From Tenrec ecaudatus (lineage: Eukaryota > Chordata > Mammalia > Afrosoricida > Tenrecidae): 64,000 bases of DNA. The stretch's first letter is position 1. Every line of letters begins with the position of its first letter. The notes below the pieces were generated by a model, which made no database searches, was not told the origin of the DNA, and worked only from the letters and a program-made list of their open reading frames with translations. The stretch lies in NCBI RefSeq assembly GCF_050624435.1, contig NC_134537.1:125340086-125404085 (forward strand), written 5' to 3'. Position numbers and translations under genes: made by a program. Below are positions 33,855 to 46,984 of the stretch, piece after piece.

Positions 33855-34010
33855 GGTCTCACAGGATTCTCATCAGAATCTTGAAAATTAGGCATTCTGC
33901 CTACTGCCTAACTGAAGAGTCAGAGAAGTTACTGTCCAAGATTACATAGTCGGTAAGTGGAAACCACCATATAAGGAACCCACTTGTCTAATTCAGTGAA
34001 CCTCTGGCCC
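33855..34010 (+). mobile_element. MIR-like SINE
   Basis: GATTCTCATCAGAATCTTGA, GAAGTTACTGTCCAAGATTA and ATAGTCGGTAAGTGG follow the MIR 3' half (a TTAAGTGACTTGCCCAAGG-like tract, then AGTAAGTGG). Diverged. Confidence 0.5.
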
Positions 34011-34721
34011 ATTCTTACCACAGTTGAGAGTCTAAGGTAGTGTGAACAGATCCTCTTGAATTCTTGGCGTCCTGAAAAATCATCTGTTGGTGTTCCTTTG
34101 CTTCCCTGATTGTCACCAGTGCTTAACTCCTCATCGGGCACGTGGGGGTTGGCGTGCCACAGACAAACGCACTGGCTGGTTCATACCCACCCTTCTACGG
34201 AGGAGATTGACTTGTAGGAAACAAAAACCCACACACTTCAATAATCATGTCCTACATCCGCCATCGCCAGGTGCTATGAGAAACAGTGTACTAGGCAAAG
34301 CTTCTTCTTCTTCTTTTTCTAAACACAGCCAGTTAAATGATCTTATATCCATAAAGGGAAGAAGAGGTTTTCTGGGGAAAGTTTCCTAGCAGGCATTTGA
34401 AAAAGATGTTTTATTGTGAAAGTGTCTCTTGTGAGCTGTCATGATGGTTAATACTGTTCTTTCTTCCTAGTGGTGGGTTGAATATGTTCCAAGGAATCCT
34501 GAGAATGTACTTCCAGGAAGCAAGTCAATGTGGAACAGGTGCATTTTTAAAGAGCTGCTGCTCACACACCTGATGGGAAGGAATGAGCTCTAATTCCGGT
34601 GTCCAGATTCCAGTGAAGATCGCCGTCACTTGGTCTGCTTCTCCTGACATTTTATTGAGAGCATTCTCAATCCAAAAAGTTGAGAGGATGTTAAACAACC
34701 GTATTTGCTTTCGGAATTCTA
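34011..34721. other. Unassigned sequence
   Basis: About 700 bases with no recognised gene or repeat. Confidence 0.4.
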
Positions 34722-34895
34722 GTGGTGCTGATAGGTAAATATTAGGCCACTCACATTAAGGTCGGTTGTTCAAAGTAGCCTCTAGCAGGAGACAGATGAG
34801 GTTATCTACTCCTGTAAAGACGCATAGCCTCCGAAACCCAACCTCGGTCACTATGTGTCAGAATCGACTCAATGTCAGTAGGTTGGTGGTTTGGT
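34722..34895 (+). mobile_element. AfroSINE
   Basis: Degraded head AGTGGTGCTGATAGG, AAGGTCGGTTGTTCAAAG, tail TGTGTCAGAATCGACTCAAT. Confidence 0.85.
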
Positions 34896-34947
34896 TGCCA
34901 GTTTGGCCTACCTTAAAGTCAACAACACTAGGAAGGGAATTCCATAG

Positions 34948-35130
34948 CGTCGTAGTGAGTTCAGGTTGGGTTGTTAACTGCAAGGTCAGCAGTTTGAACC
35001 CACCAGTTACTCTGAGGGAGAACCAGGCAGCTCTCTGTCTCTATAAAGACCCATGTCCTCAGCCATCCTAGGGAGCCAGTTGTGTCCTATCCTGAGGACA
35101 GGATAGGAATTGACATGATGGCGGTGGGTA
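34948..35130 (+). mobile_element. AfroSINE
   Basis: GGGTTGTTAACTGCAAGGTC, AGCAGTTTGAACCCACCAG, tail GGAATTGACATGATGGCGGT. Lies 52 bases after the previous copy. Confidence 0.88.
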
Positions 35131-35162
35131 TTCTTGCTTCATCACATGCGTATTCACCTTCT

Positions 35163-35352
35163 CTCATTGTCAGGGAGTCAATTCCAACTCATAGCAACCT
35201 CATAGGACATTCCAACTCAGCCCCTGTGGGGGTCCCAGACGCTAATTCTTTGTGGGAGTAGACAGCCTTGTCTTGCTTCCTCAGTGTGGTTCGTGGTTTG
35301 GGACTCCTGATCTTGAGGTTAGCAGTCCAGTTTGTAACCTACACATCTTAGC
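35163..35352 (-). mobile_element. AfroSINE
   Basis: Reverse copy: GGGAGTCAATTCCAACTCAT, AGACAGCCTTGTCTTGC, CTTGAGGTTAGCAGTCCAGT. Confidence 0.9.
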
Positions 35353-35391
35353 AACTAAATTTGCCTTATCATATACCTGTTCATCTCTATA

Positions 35392-35560
35392 AGGATTCCT
35401 GGTGGTGTAGGGGGTGCCACGAACCCAGCAGCTGCTCCCCAGGAGAAAGAGGAGGCTTTCTGTTTCCATAAAGGTTTGCAGCCTCCGAAACTCAAAAGGG
35501 GCGATTTTACTCTGCCTTCCCAGGTGGCTATGAGTCAGACCCGACAGTGGACAGTGTCTA
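35392..35560 (+). mobile_element. AfroSINE
   Basis: Head GGATTCCTGGTGGTGTAG, central CAGGAGAAAGAGGAGGCT, tail GGTGGCTATGAGTCAGACC. The B-box region is partly deleted. Confidence 0.9.
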
Positions 35561-36067
35561 TGTATCCCTCGATTTACCAGTTCGTCTGTAAGTCAATTAT
35601 AGACACCAGTGTCTTGTGAGCTCCTTCTTTCCAGGCTACACAGCCTGGAATTCTCTATTCTGGCGATTCTCAGGGTCCCTCTCTCTATGAGCGCTCCTTT
35701 TTCAATTAGAAGGATCATTCCGGGCTCTTCCTCTTTGGGCTTGCACGTGCCTCCAGGAACCTCTGAGGAGGCCACTGCTTCCTTGTGCATGCCCACTTCC
35801 TTGGGAACAGCGAGGGAGTGTTGCCCTGTGGGAGAGCCTCACCTCTTTCCGCCAATCACAGACAGAAAGCTGAAGGAAACATGGTGGCTATGATACCAAC
35901 CAGCCTCCACCCCTACATACACACTCCACGGACAAACATGCTCACTATACACCCAGGCCACCACACACCCTTGTAGCACTAGCTCCAGCACCAGGGCTGG
36001 AGAGTTGGCCATTTGGTCAAAGCTGTACACTTTTCAAAAGTTTACCAAAGTGTTTTCTGGAGTTAGG
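35561..36067. other. Unassigned sequence
   Basis: About 500 bases, nothing recognised. Confidence 0.4.
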
Positions 36068-36250
36068 AGGCGCATTGAGTCTATTTTGACTCACAGCTCC
36101 CCCTTCCGGTAGAACTACCCCCAAAGGGCTTTGCAGATTATAACTCTTTATGGGATCACATTGCCAGAACTTTCCTCCCCAGAGCATCTTGGTGGGTTCA
36201 AACTACCAGACTCTTAGTTAGCAGTTAAGCAGTTTCCTGTTGCATCAGGC
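36068..36250 (-). mobile_element. AfroSINE
   Basis: Reverse copy: GAGTCTATTTTGACTCACAG, GGTGGGTTCAAACTACCAG, TTAGTTAGCAGTTAAGCAG, head complement GTTGCATCAGGC. Confidence 0.87.
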
Positions 36251-38453
36251 GGTCGGGAGGGAGAGGGGGGCAGAGTCGGGAGGGCTTCCCTCCCCCTCGT
36301 TGGTAGTGGGAAGAACGCAGTCAGAAAGGCGCTATTCATAAAGATATTTTCTGACTGTCGTACCAAAAGAATCAAAAAGAACCTCAGAACAAAACAATTG
36401 AGGTGCACGATGAAATACCTTTCTTTCCGAGGCTGCTAGTTGATTTTTATTTTGAATAGACTCGGTTTCATTTCCCCATCATATTGCAAGACTGCGAACA
36501 AAAGAATAACTGAAAACCTCCATCTCCCCACTGCACACTTTCCCTCATTTTCTCTGGCTACATTTTTCTTTCCAATTCTTCTCTGTGGGCTTTTTAACGC
36601 CGTCTCTTCAGTGGCCTCAAGTCCATCATTTGTTCTCCAACGGTTCTTTTATTGTACTTATATTACGTCTGAAATGTTTGCCGCTCGAGTGTCTCATGTG
36701 TCTTAAAACCCCCAAAGCCTTCCTAAGCAATGGTCCTTGCCCTCCCCTCCTGCTTCCACCTTCACGTGGAGCCAGGACTTGCTTGCCTGCGGTCGTCGCT
36801 GGGAGCTGAAGATAGAACCGAAAGCCCCTGCCACCCGATTAGTTTTCTTTCTACTGGACCAATCCATTTACTTTGGATTACATTTCAGTTCTCCAAAATG
36901 CAGCAGGGCAGGACTGTCAGAGCAGAACCCCCCAGAGACCATCATTTCATTTCCTTCTGGAGACATTTGCCAGGAGAAATGAATTTTCCAGAGGAAATGT
37001 AGACCACCATCTAATAGGGAAGACAATGCTATATCTCATCACAGATAGCATTCATCTCGGCTTTCTTCACATTCATCGCTGCCAGGTCAACACCCTCTTT
37101 GATGATGGGCGAGTACCAATGAACAAGGAGGACAAATATGTCCTGCAGCTTTCTTACTGTCTAAACCCTTATGGCTCCATGCGACCCGAGACACACTTAC
37201 ATGGCTTCATGGGTTAATGGGTCTTCTTAGTGAATTGTTGAACAAAAGCTTTACATAAAAGCATCAAAGGGCCCTTTCTCTTATTCTTTCCCCAGCCACA
37301 GGCCATGCCAACCTTGCAGGGCACTCCCTTATCAGAATGCTAACGCTTTCTGATTTGTGCCTAATGAATGCTTACCAAGGCTGTGCTCTGCAGGGGTGAG
37401 AGGGAGGTGCAGGGTGAAGCTCCCAAGGATCTCCTGGCCTCCCCCTCCACCCCCCCCTAATGGACATGGCTTCCCTGAGGTGAAAGGTCCTTTGTCAAGT
37501 TCTGAATTAGATGAGTTTTCCTGCAATTCACTCACCACAGTTCTTCCAGAATATCTTGATGCTCTATTGAGAGTCCCCCAAACTGAGCCAATGTCTTGGA
37601 TTACAGGTCTGGAATAAACAGTAGAGACTTCCCTTCACAGAAGTATCCACGAAAGTGGACATTTGGCTGCTGTCCAGTGCAGCGGGGGCATGTAGACCAG
37701 CGATGTGGAAAAGGCCATTCTCAGTCTGTTTTTCTTGCTTATACCCTAGGCTGGGGAATAAAGGCTCAAACAGAGTTGAAGTGAGACAGGTTACTATGGT
37801 TGTGACTCAACTTTTGAAGTTCAAGTACACCCAATGATCTCTAAGACCTGTGCTTGCTTCTGAAAGGTGGTGGCCACTGCACAATATCTCATTTACTTAC
37901 GCCATCGAATTCCAGGAGGATTTCCTTTCTCGCCTACGTACCTTGAAAGGGCATTTACCGTATTTCCAACATTTTGCTGCTTCTGAGAAGTGTGATTATT
38001 CTCTAAAGCAGGGCGCGTACGTGCTTTGGAAGTTGCACTTGTCATAGACAGTGCTGTTTTATTAGGCTTTATTTCTTTAAACAAATTTTCTTACATTAGC
38101 ATATCTTTAGACGGAGCACACTGGTGCAAGTCTGAGCCCACTGCGGGGCTACCCTTGAGGTGGTCCTGGGCTCTGGTTGTCCGTTGCTGTGTAGTCACCC
38201 ACCTCCATCACCAGCCCCACCCCTCTTAGCAACTTTCAACAGAGCTACGTTTTCTCTCGCATGGCTCAGTGGCATGGCTGAGCTTGGTTAGGTGGTGATT
38301 GTATTTTATTTTTAAATTGTGTTTTATTCTAACTCTATGATTGAAAGTCAGAATGCAACACTAACAGGAGTAAAGAGAGTGTACCTTCATGTAGTTATCA
38401 CCAAATAGTCAACAATTCACGGCCCCCCCTTGTTCCACCTTGACTCCCACGTT
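36251..38453. other. Repeat-poor 2.2 kb block
   Basis: No gene or young repeat recognised. The 36430-37300 part is AT-balanced and could contain conserved non-coding sequence. Short overlapping frames at 36440-37217 show no domain. A C-rich run (CCCCCTCCACCCCCCC) lies near 37442. Confidence 0.4.
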
Positions 38454-38545
38454 GGAGTTCCTGGGCGGTCCAGATGGTGAATGCATCCACTGCTAAGCAA
38501 ACAATTGTGATTCAAGCCACCCAGCAGGACTGCAAGCCAGGACCA
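38454..38545 (+). mobile_element. AfroSINE, 5' fragment
   Basis: GAGTTCCTGGGCGGTCCAGA, CACTGCTAAGCAAACAATTG and GATTCAAGCCACCCAGC give the tRNA-related head only. Confidence 0.7.
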
Positions 38546-39274
38546 GCCTGGGTACAGTCATTGGGCCACAGCTATACCACTCCTCAGCCAGCAGCCAAGT
38601 TTCTCTCCTGTCCTCATTCTCTCAGCCCGGTGATCTCTTGGCTTTTGTCTCCGTGGGTTCTGTCTCATAGTTCCATGGTCTCGGGTCAGATGAAGAGAAG
38701 GTACTCCCATAGTCTCGCCACTGCTCCTCTGAGTCTGCATGGCGGGGTCTCTGGTGCACCTGGTCTCGGCTGCCTCCACCACTTCAGACAGAAATCTTGG
38801 CCATGCTCGTCCAAAGGGCCCTGCAGTTTCCCTCTCAGTGGTGGTTCCTGCTGAAGGTCTCCGACACAGATGCTATTGCATGTTGGCTGGGGTTGGCTTC
38901 ATCCAAAGGCTTCGTTGGGCTGAGGGTCCAAGAAGGCTTCTTCAATCAATCACATCTCTGGAGTCCTGGCTGAGAAGACTGGAAATGCTGAGGGCACTCC
39001 ACGAAACCCCTCCATAGGGCGAGCTTGCCCCTCTCACAGTGTACAGATCTCAGGGCAGCAGGATTTCTTATATGGCAGTCAAAGCCAGCCAACAGATGGC
39101 ATGTCAACAGTAGGGCAGGGATGGTACAGCTTCTTCTGACCAAACTTGGAAGTCATGCGCTGTCATTCCCACTGCATTATCCACAGTATCGGTGTGCATA
39201 TGAGGAGGTGGAGTTCACTGGGAAGCTATATTGGGAATGCAGCTATTATGTTCTGGAAAAGACAACTCACAAAT
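38546..39274. other. Unassigned sequence upstream of a MaLR-like LTR
   Basis: Nothing firm. Because the following 125 bases resemble the end of a MaLR internal region, this block may be older internal sequence, but I see no reading frame to prove it. Confidence 0.35.
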
Positions 39275-39870
39275 GAAAAGAAATTTTGCCCCAGGATGGG
39301 ATTTGGACTTGGATGAATCGAAGACATTGGGGTGATATGATGGATGGGGTGAACACGTTTTGCATGTTGTAAGGACATGGAATTTAGGCTGTGAAAGGGT
39401 GGAATGTCAGGTGTTGAATTGTGTCCACCCAAATCATGTGTCAACTTGGCTAGGCTATGAGTCTCAGTGATTCGGCAGCTTTGTCATGATGCAATCTCCG
39501 CCCCCACCCCCACCCCCATCATGTGTTCTATTCTGATCATCCAATAAGTTGGACTGGAATGGAAGTTGGATGGAGCCCCTTTACTCAAGTCTCAGTCCTG
39601 ATCTGAGGGAAGGGAGTCTCCTTGGGAAGAGGGAAGGGAGTCTCCTTGGGCCTCTAGCATTTTGTAGCTTACAAAAGCTAAAGAGCAGAGAAGCCCGCAG
39701 AGGATGAGGACCGGGAGCAGAGCATGTCCTTTGATCCTGGACCTCTGTCCTGAGAGAATCCTAGACCAGGGGAAGATTGATAGCGAGGCACTTGGAGGTC
39801 GCCAATGGCTGTCAAGCCCCCAAATGTTGAAAGGCACAGAGAGGAAGCCTTCCCCTATTACTCTGTGTGT
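39275..39870 (+). mobile_element. MaLR-like internal end and LTR
   Basis: GGGATTTGGACTTGGATGAA and GACATTGGGGTGATATGATG resemble the end of a MaLR internal region. The LTR then appears to start at TGTCAGGTGTTGAATTGTGT (39407). Further on, CAAGTCTCAGTCCTGATCTG and CTAGACCAGGGGAAGATTG match an afrotherian LTR I have seen in outline. A 24-base direct repeat (GGGAAGGGAGTCTCCTTGGG) lies at 39608-39650. Confidence 0.5.
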
Positions 39871-40580
39871 AATGTGTTGTCATGTCATAAAGTGGGTGAA
39901 TTAGAATTAAATCTTCTTACACAGTCAGTGTTCCCAGGAATGTGTAATCACATTATAACAATAAGAACTTGCATTCCAGTGGGGACAGATAGGTATTTAT
40001 GTCTATATCTGTATCCATATCTGGATCTACATCATCTCTATGTATATATGTTTCTAACCCGCTCCAAACAACCCTCTCCTTCCTGGGTCTGTAAGAAGGT
40101 GGGGGAAGATCCTGAGAGGATTTGCCTCTGAGCGAGTGTGAACAGGATTCCTGGTAATGCTATCCCACTGCATGTAAAAGGAGCCCTCTGAGGAGCAGAA
40201 GGAAGCAAGAGCCAGGAATGGAGTGTGTCCTCTGGACTTGAGATCTCTGCAAAGTGACCTGGGTCCTGAAGATGGCTCTGCTCTCAGAGGAGCAGCATCA
40301 GGACAGGGGCCAGACACGGAATAGCGTGATGGGCTTCCCAACTCCTGGAGAAAGTACAGCTGCGAGCTTTATGCAGGAGGTAGGCTTGTGGAGTGGCTGC
40401 CTCTGGGCACTTAGTTCAGGGGCCTGGCTTGGCTGACACACACACACAGCAGCAGCAAGTGCGAGCTGCATGCCCTTGGGTTGAGGTTTACAGAGGAGTG
40501 GCATTCCCTTTTGGGGGGAAAGAACGTTGTAACATTTCCTGCTAAACAGCTCAACCTTGAGCATTTCTCACTGCCATTAC

Positions 40581-40768
40581 AAGTGAAAAGAAATTTTGCC
40601 CCAGGATGGGATTTGGACTTGGATGAATCAGACATTGGGGTGATATGATGGATGGATCAATTTCCATAATAAATTCCTTAATTATGAATTTTGTTTGTGG
40701 CTTTTGTGTAGCTGTTGCATTGGCTATTAGAACCCAGAGAAGTCAAATAGAGAACCCTAATTAAGACA
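40581..40768 (+). mobile_element. Second copy of the MaLR-like tract
   Basis: The first ~74 bases (40581-40654) are nearly identical to 39275-39350, differing by a 2-base indel and a change at the edges. They are followed by CCATAATAAATTCC (a polyadenylation-like signal) and CTAATTAAGACA, which suggests an LTR end. Confidence 0.45.
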
Positions 40769-40951
40769 ACACATATACAGTATCATCTCTCTCTCGAATA
40801 GTCTATTCTAAAAATATATATATTCTATTCTTATATGTTCTATTGTAAAAATAGTCATTTTTCTGTTATTCTATTTAAAAAAATATATGTATTTAATTTT
40901 TCCCACAGACGTTTTAAAGCCTCTTTGTGTATGCACACAGACACCCAGGCG

Positions 40952-40954
<3 letters not shown>

Positions 40955-40987
<33 letters not shown>
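40955..40987. repeat. (CA)n microsatellite
   Basis: About 16 CA units, directly abutting the hairpin element. Confidence 0.95.
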
Positions 40988-40989
<2 letters not shown>

Positions 40990-41058
40990 GCTTCAAAAAA
41001 TTTGTAGAAAAATGGAATTTAAAATGATGAACAATTTCCATTAAACTTTTTGAAGCCT
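40988..41058. mobile_element. Palindromic MITE-like hairpin element
   Basis: GGCTTCAAAAAATTTG (40989) pairs with CTTTTTGAAGCC (41046-41057), and AAAAATGGAA pairs with TTCCATTAAA, leaving a short central loop. The flanks are also complementary (ACACACAG and CTCTGTGTGTG). The shape and size fit a mariner-like MITE; family not assigned. Confidence 0.5.
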
Positions 41059-42479
<1,421 letters not shown>

Positions 42480-43380
42480 CTTGGCAAGGAGGCCATTGTG
42501 GCTGGGACTCAGTGATGGATGCGGATGGACCCGGGGCTCGGAGGTAAGCTCAAAGGGATGGTGAGGACCCTGCAAGAACTCTGATTCACGAGCTTTTGAC
42601 TCCAAAAAGGAACTCTGTGAAAGGCCTTGTGCAGGGGAGGGGCTCTATTTGGGCTTTTTTGTTGTTGTTGATCATTTTATTGAGGGCGCTTACGATTCTT
42701 ATTACAATCCATACACCCCTCGTATCAGGCATATTTGTACCTATGTTGCCATCATTCTTTTCCAGACAATTGCTTTCTATTGAACCCTTAGCATCAGCTC
42801 CTCTTTTCTCCCCTCCCCCACCCTCATGACTCCTTGATTATAAATTATTATTTTCATATCTCACACCGACCACTGTCTCCCTTCTCCATGGTTTCTGTTG
42901 TTCTTCCCCCTGGATGGGGGTGTGTGTGGTTGTGTATTGGTCATTGTGATCGGTTCCCCATTCTTTCCCTCCTCCCTCCCCGCTCCCTTCCTGCCTGGTA
43001 TCGCCATTGCCATTCCTGCTCCTGGGTTGCATGTCGTGACTTCTTATGTCTTATCTACACCTGTTTGGCTTTCACTAGTCACTCAGGCTGCTGTCCTGAA
43101 AGGGGCACGTGTGGAAGCAGGGACTGTGGCTAGGAGGCTGTCACAGAGGCCAGACAAGCACGGAGGGTGGTTTGACCTGGGTGTGGCATTAGAGACGGCA
43201 TGTGGTGAGATACGGTCAGAGTAGGGGCATATTTTGAAAACAGGAACTAACCAGATTTGATAACAGATTGTATTGGAAAACCGATTCTAGAGGACACTTC
43301 CACAGAGTTGTGTCGTAGAAGGAGCGAATGGAAAATCGAGGTGGAGGCTGAGGGAGACTCTGGAGTCAAGCCTGGCTTCT
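42480..43380 (+). repeat. Ancient interspersed repeat, split by an L1
   Basis: CAAGGAGGCCATTGTGGCTG, then CACTCAGGCTGCTGTCC, GTGGAAGCAGGGACTGTGGC and TAGGAGGCTGTCACAG follow the order of a common old mammalian repeat whose name I cannot recall. The two halves are separated by the L1 at 42655-43063. Confidence 0.5.
42655..43063 (-). mobile_element. Tenrec-type L1, 3' end, nested
   Basis: GATCATTTTATTGAGGGCGC, then TATCAGGCATATTTGTACC, GAACCCTTAGCATCAGCTCC and CTGGTATCGCCATTGCC. Flanking TTTGGGCTTT (42648-42657) and TTTGGCTTT (43064-43072) look like its target duplication. Confidence 0.82.
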
Positions 43381-43427
43381 TTCATCTTTTTTCTTTTGTA
43401 TGTTATGCATTTTCTTTTCTTTCTTTA

Positions 43428-44360
43428 TGTTTTCATTTTAATCATTCTATTAGGGGCTCACTCAATTCCCATCACAATCCACACACATAATGGTGCAAAG
43501 CACATCTGCACATTCACTGCCCCCATCATACTCAAAACACCAGCTCTCCACCCAAGCCCCTGGCATCAGATCCCCACCCTTTCTCCTCCCTCCCCGCTAT
43601 CCCTTCCCTCATGAACCCTTGACAATCTATAAATAATTATTTTGTCATATCCTGCCCTGTCCAACATCTCCCCTCACCCACCCCTCCACTGTCTGTGCCC
43701 CAAGGAAGAGGCCACATGTAGATCCCTGCAATCAGCACCGCCCCCCCCCCTCCAACCCACCCTCCCTGCATCGCCACTCACACCCCTGGTCCTGAAGGGA
43801 TCAACCGCCCTGGACTCCCTGTGCCTCCAATTCCCATCTATACCAGTGTACATCCTCTGGTCTAGCCAGATTTGTAAGGTAGATTTGGGATCATGATGGT
43901 GGGGGAGGAGGAAGCTTTTAGGAACTAGAGGAAAGTTATATGCTTCATCGTTGCTACATCACACCCTGACTGGCTCATCTCCTCCCCGAGACCCCCCTGT
44001 AAGGGCATGTCCAGTGGCCCACAAATGGGGCCTGGGTCTCCACTCCGTACTCCCCACCCTCATTCACCATGACAAGACCCTTTGCTCTGATGATGCCCGA
44101 CACCTGATCCCCTCGGCACCTCATGATCACACAGGATGCTGTGCTTCCTCCACGTGGGCCCCACTGCCTCTGAACTAGCTGGCTGCCCATTCACCTTCAA
44201 GCCTTTAAGACCCCAGACGCTATATCCTTTGATAGCTGGGAACCATCAGCTTTCTTCACCACATTTGCTTATGCACCCATTTGTCTTCAGCAACTGTGTC
44301 CTGGAGGTGAGCACACAATGATATGATTTCTTGTTCTTTGATGCCTGATAACTGATCCCT
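43428..44360 (-). mobile_element. Tenrec-type L1, long 3' UTR
   Basis: Starts CATTTTAATCATTCTATTAG, then CTCATGAACCCTTGACAATC, TGTAGATCCCTGCAATCAGC, CATCCTCTGGTCTAGCCAGA, CCTTTAAGACCCCAGACGCT, and CATTTGCTTATGCACCCATT. Shares this full order with the copy at 51.4 kb. C-rich interior. Confidence 0.9.
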
Positions 44361-44764
44361 CCAGCATGTATGCTGATGTGGCTGCTGCAGTGGGAGGGAG
44401 GGGCTGGAGCTGTGGGAGAAAGACGCGCTGGTTACTGGGTAATGTCTTTAACTAGGAAAGAGAGGGTGGATTTTGTATATAGAAGGGAGAAGGTAGCCTA
44501 AGGTAGGCATGGCTCTCGCCCACCCAGGGAAACAGGGAGAAGAGTGTGTGTGTGTGGGGGGGCATTGATGGCACTTCCATTCTCACTGTCTCTGTCAGAC
44601 CCCCACAGAGGCTGTGGGGGTCTGGAGGGGAACCATCTGTGAAACAGCCTTTGACACAAGGATGAATGAGTGTGTCAGGCAGGAAGCAGAATGTTTGGCA
44701 AGACCTCGGTCCACTAGCAGTTCCCAATCAGGGATAGAAGGGTTACCAATGTTGGTCTGGGGTA
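44361..44764. other. Unassigned insert between L1 pieces
   Basis: About 400 bases with no L1 similarity. Contains GAGTGTGTGTGTGTGGGGGG near 44543. Nothing else recognised. Confidence 0.35.
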
Positions 44765-44860
44765 TCTTCAGCGACCTTGTCGGGAAAGTGAGCATCATGG
44801 AATGCCAGGTTAATAGAACAAAGTGTTCTTGCATTGAGGGAGTGCTTGATGGAACCAGGC
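44765..44860 (-). mobile_element. Tenrec-type L1 fragment
   Basis: AATGCCAGGTTAATAGAACA and GTGTTCTTGCATTGAGGGAG match the stretch at 52.24 kb in the long L1 3' UTR. Confidence 0.75.
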
Positions 44861-46761
44861 GGCCTTGTCTTTCTCTCATTGACTTACATGAGTGGTCCTG
44901 TGCTTGATTATCATGTCACCAGAACTCCTAATACCTAGGTGAAGATGCAGGGAACAATTACTGCTAACAACTCTTTCTGCTGTGTCTTATACCCCAGGCT
45001 CTTCTGAATGATTCAAAAAATACCTTCCGATCTAAGGCAAGCCAAGTCACTACACCAAACAATCCCCGAAACTATCTCCAGAGCTAACCTGCAGAATGTC
45101 CACATTTTCAGGGTTTCCCGTGCTAACCGCCCAGCCTCATTAAAGAACTTGGTGTCACCGGCCCTGTGAAATACACATGTGGCAGTCACCTTCTGTCACT
45201 GTACACAGCCTTGCGAACCCCGCAAGGCAGCCCTACTCTGCCCGCCAAGGTCGTGGTAAGTCCGAGTCAAAGGACAAAGCATTGCCTTGGTTCCTGATCC
45301 ACCCATGGTGCTTCCAGCACCACCCCTGTGTCTGGGTCTCTAACCTGCTGCCTTATGGTTATATCCCAGGGTGCTTAAATTAATCTCTGGCCAGTTTGGG
45401 ATGTAATAAAGCTTGGTTGACTGAATGATGAGTCGACCCCCAAGTCCCACAAATACTTGTGATTCCCCTTCTTTTCAAAAGAGGGGAATCGAGGCTCTGT
45501 GAGGGCAACTTGCTGCCGGACTAGTAACTTCTAGCCTTGTACCCGCTCCTCTGACTTCCTGTTTTGTGCTAGTCCACAGGGGGATTTTACACTATTTTCT
45601 GGGGGATTCTGAGTGCTGGCCCTCAAGAATCAATTAATAACGTTTCAGGGACGACTTCGCCATCACGTCTGTTGTCCTCCAGGTCAACTTTCAGCTCCCA
45701 ACGGCCTCTATGCAGCCGTCCTATGCTGCTGGCCTTCCGGAGCTGATGTGCCCTCTGACTCTTAGTGAGAGACCACAAAGAATATGGATATTTACCCCGG
45801 ATTTGATCTGTGAGAAAATGACAGCTAGATTGGTTTTAAACAATTTCTGGAGCTGGTCCTCCGCTGGCTCTTGTCAGCTTACTGGTTGTGTAACTTTATT
45901 GCTCCTGCACATGTGCCCAGAGGGGTTAACAGAGGGAACATTTTTAAAGTCTAAAAATAAAAGTCAATAAGCAAATAATAGGGCTTGTCAGGCTACGATA
46001 ACTTGTGCACGATTGAATCTTTTGCTGAATTTCAACAATGTGTTTCCAGCAGCCTGACAACAGACACTGGAGCTGTGGTCTGATTTGCTCCCCTTCCCAC
46101 CCCCGTGCTGGGGCAGCAGTGGGGGGAGGACCGCGGGGCTGGGGGAGGGCCAGCGGGAGCTGCAGTGTGTGCTGCCCCTCTCTCAGCAAAGCCATTAGAA
46201 ACCACTTGCCTGGGGTTAGGTTTATCTCTGCATTGATTTGCTTCAGGCTGGGGCATTCTGTGTGGTTCCAGTGCAGACAGAGACCCAAATCTTTCCTGTC
46301 AGAGAGTGAGCACAAATAACCCAGTCATCCATGAACAATTCATTTACAGAAACACAAGGCAAATACAATCATGCAGGAACTATATTGAAATTAATTAAAA
46401 ACCTGAGACGCTGCCCTTCAACTGTGGCTCAGGGTTCCAGCCATCGAGCTGGCAGACAACAGCCTCTGTATTTTCTCACTGGGCCCTATCGATGAGGATT
46501 TCTTATAGTGAAAGAACAAAGCTCTACTATAATTAAGTCAAAGGATGATACTGTCCTCCCATTGTTCACATTCAGGAAGTGCTCTGGTCAGCAGGGGAGA
46601 CAATGGCCTCTACACACTCTGAGGACAACTCCCTTTGGTGACAGCCCTGGAGGTCAGGGCCAAGCTTCCTGTTCTGCAGTTTCTTGGTGGGGACTCAGGA
46701 GAGCCGGCCCACTTCCCTGCTGGTCATTGAGCTGTGGGTTAGAAAGAAGAAGAGATTTCTT

Positions 46762-46787
46762 AGGAGGAGGAGGAGGAGGAGGAGGAG
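46762..46787. repeat. (AGG)n trinucleotide repeat
   Basis: Nearly nine AGG units. Confidence 0.95.
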
Positions 46788-46972
46788 ACATTGCGGATGA
46801 TGTGATATGATTACCCCGAGAAAGATGAATTTCCATGACTCTACAATGAATAACAGGGCAGGTAATTAGGCACACAATTGTATATCTTGTTAATGCATTA
46901 TGGTCATGTGGTTTTGATTCTCTGCTAATCGACAATGACACCCCCCCCCCTCAGAAAAAAGAAAGTCTAGCC

Positions 46973-46984
46973 TGCGCATGCGCA
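46973..46984. promoter_or_regulatory. NRF1-type palindrome
   Basis: TGCGCATGCGCA is an exact match to the NRF1 consensus YGCGCAYGCGCR and keeps both CpGs, although the surroundings are not a CpG island. No promoter features nearby. Confidence 0.4.
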
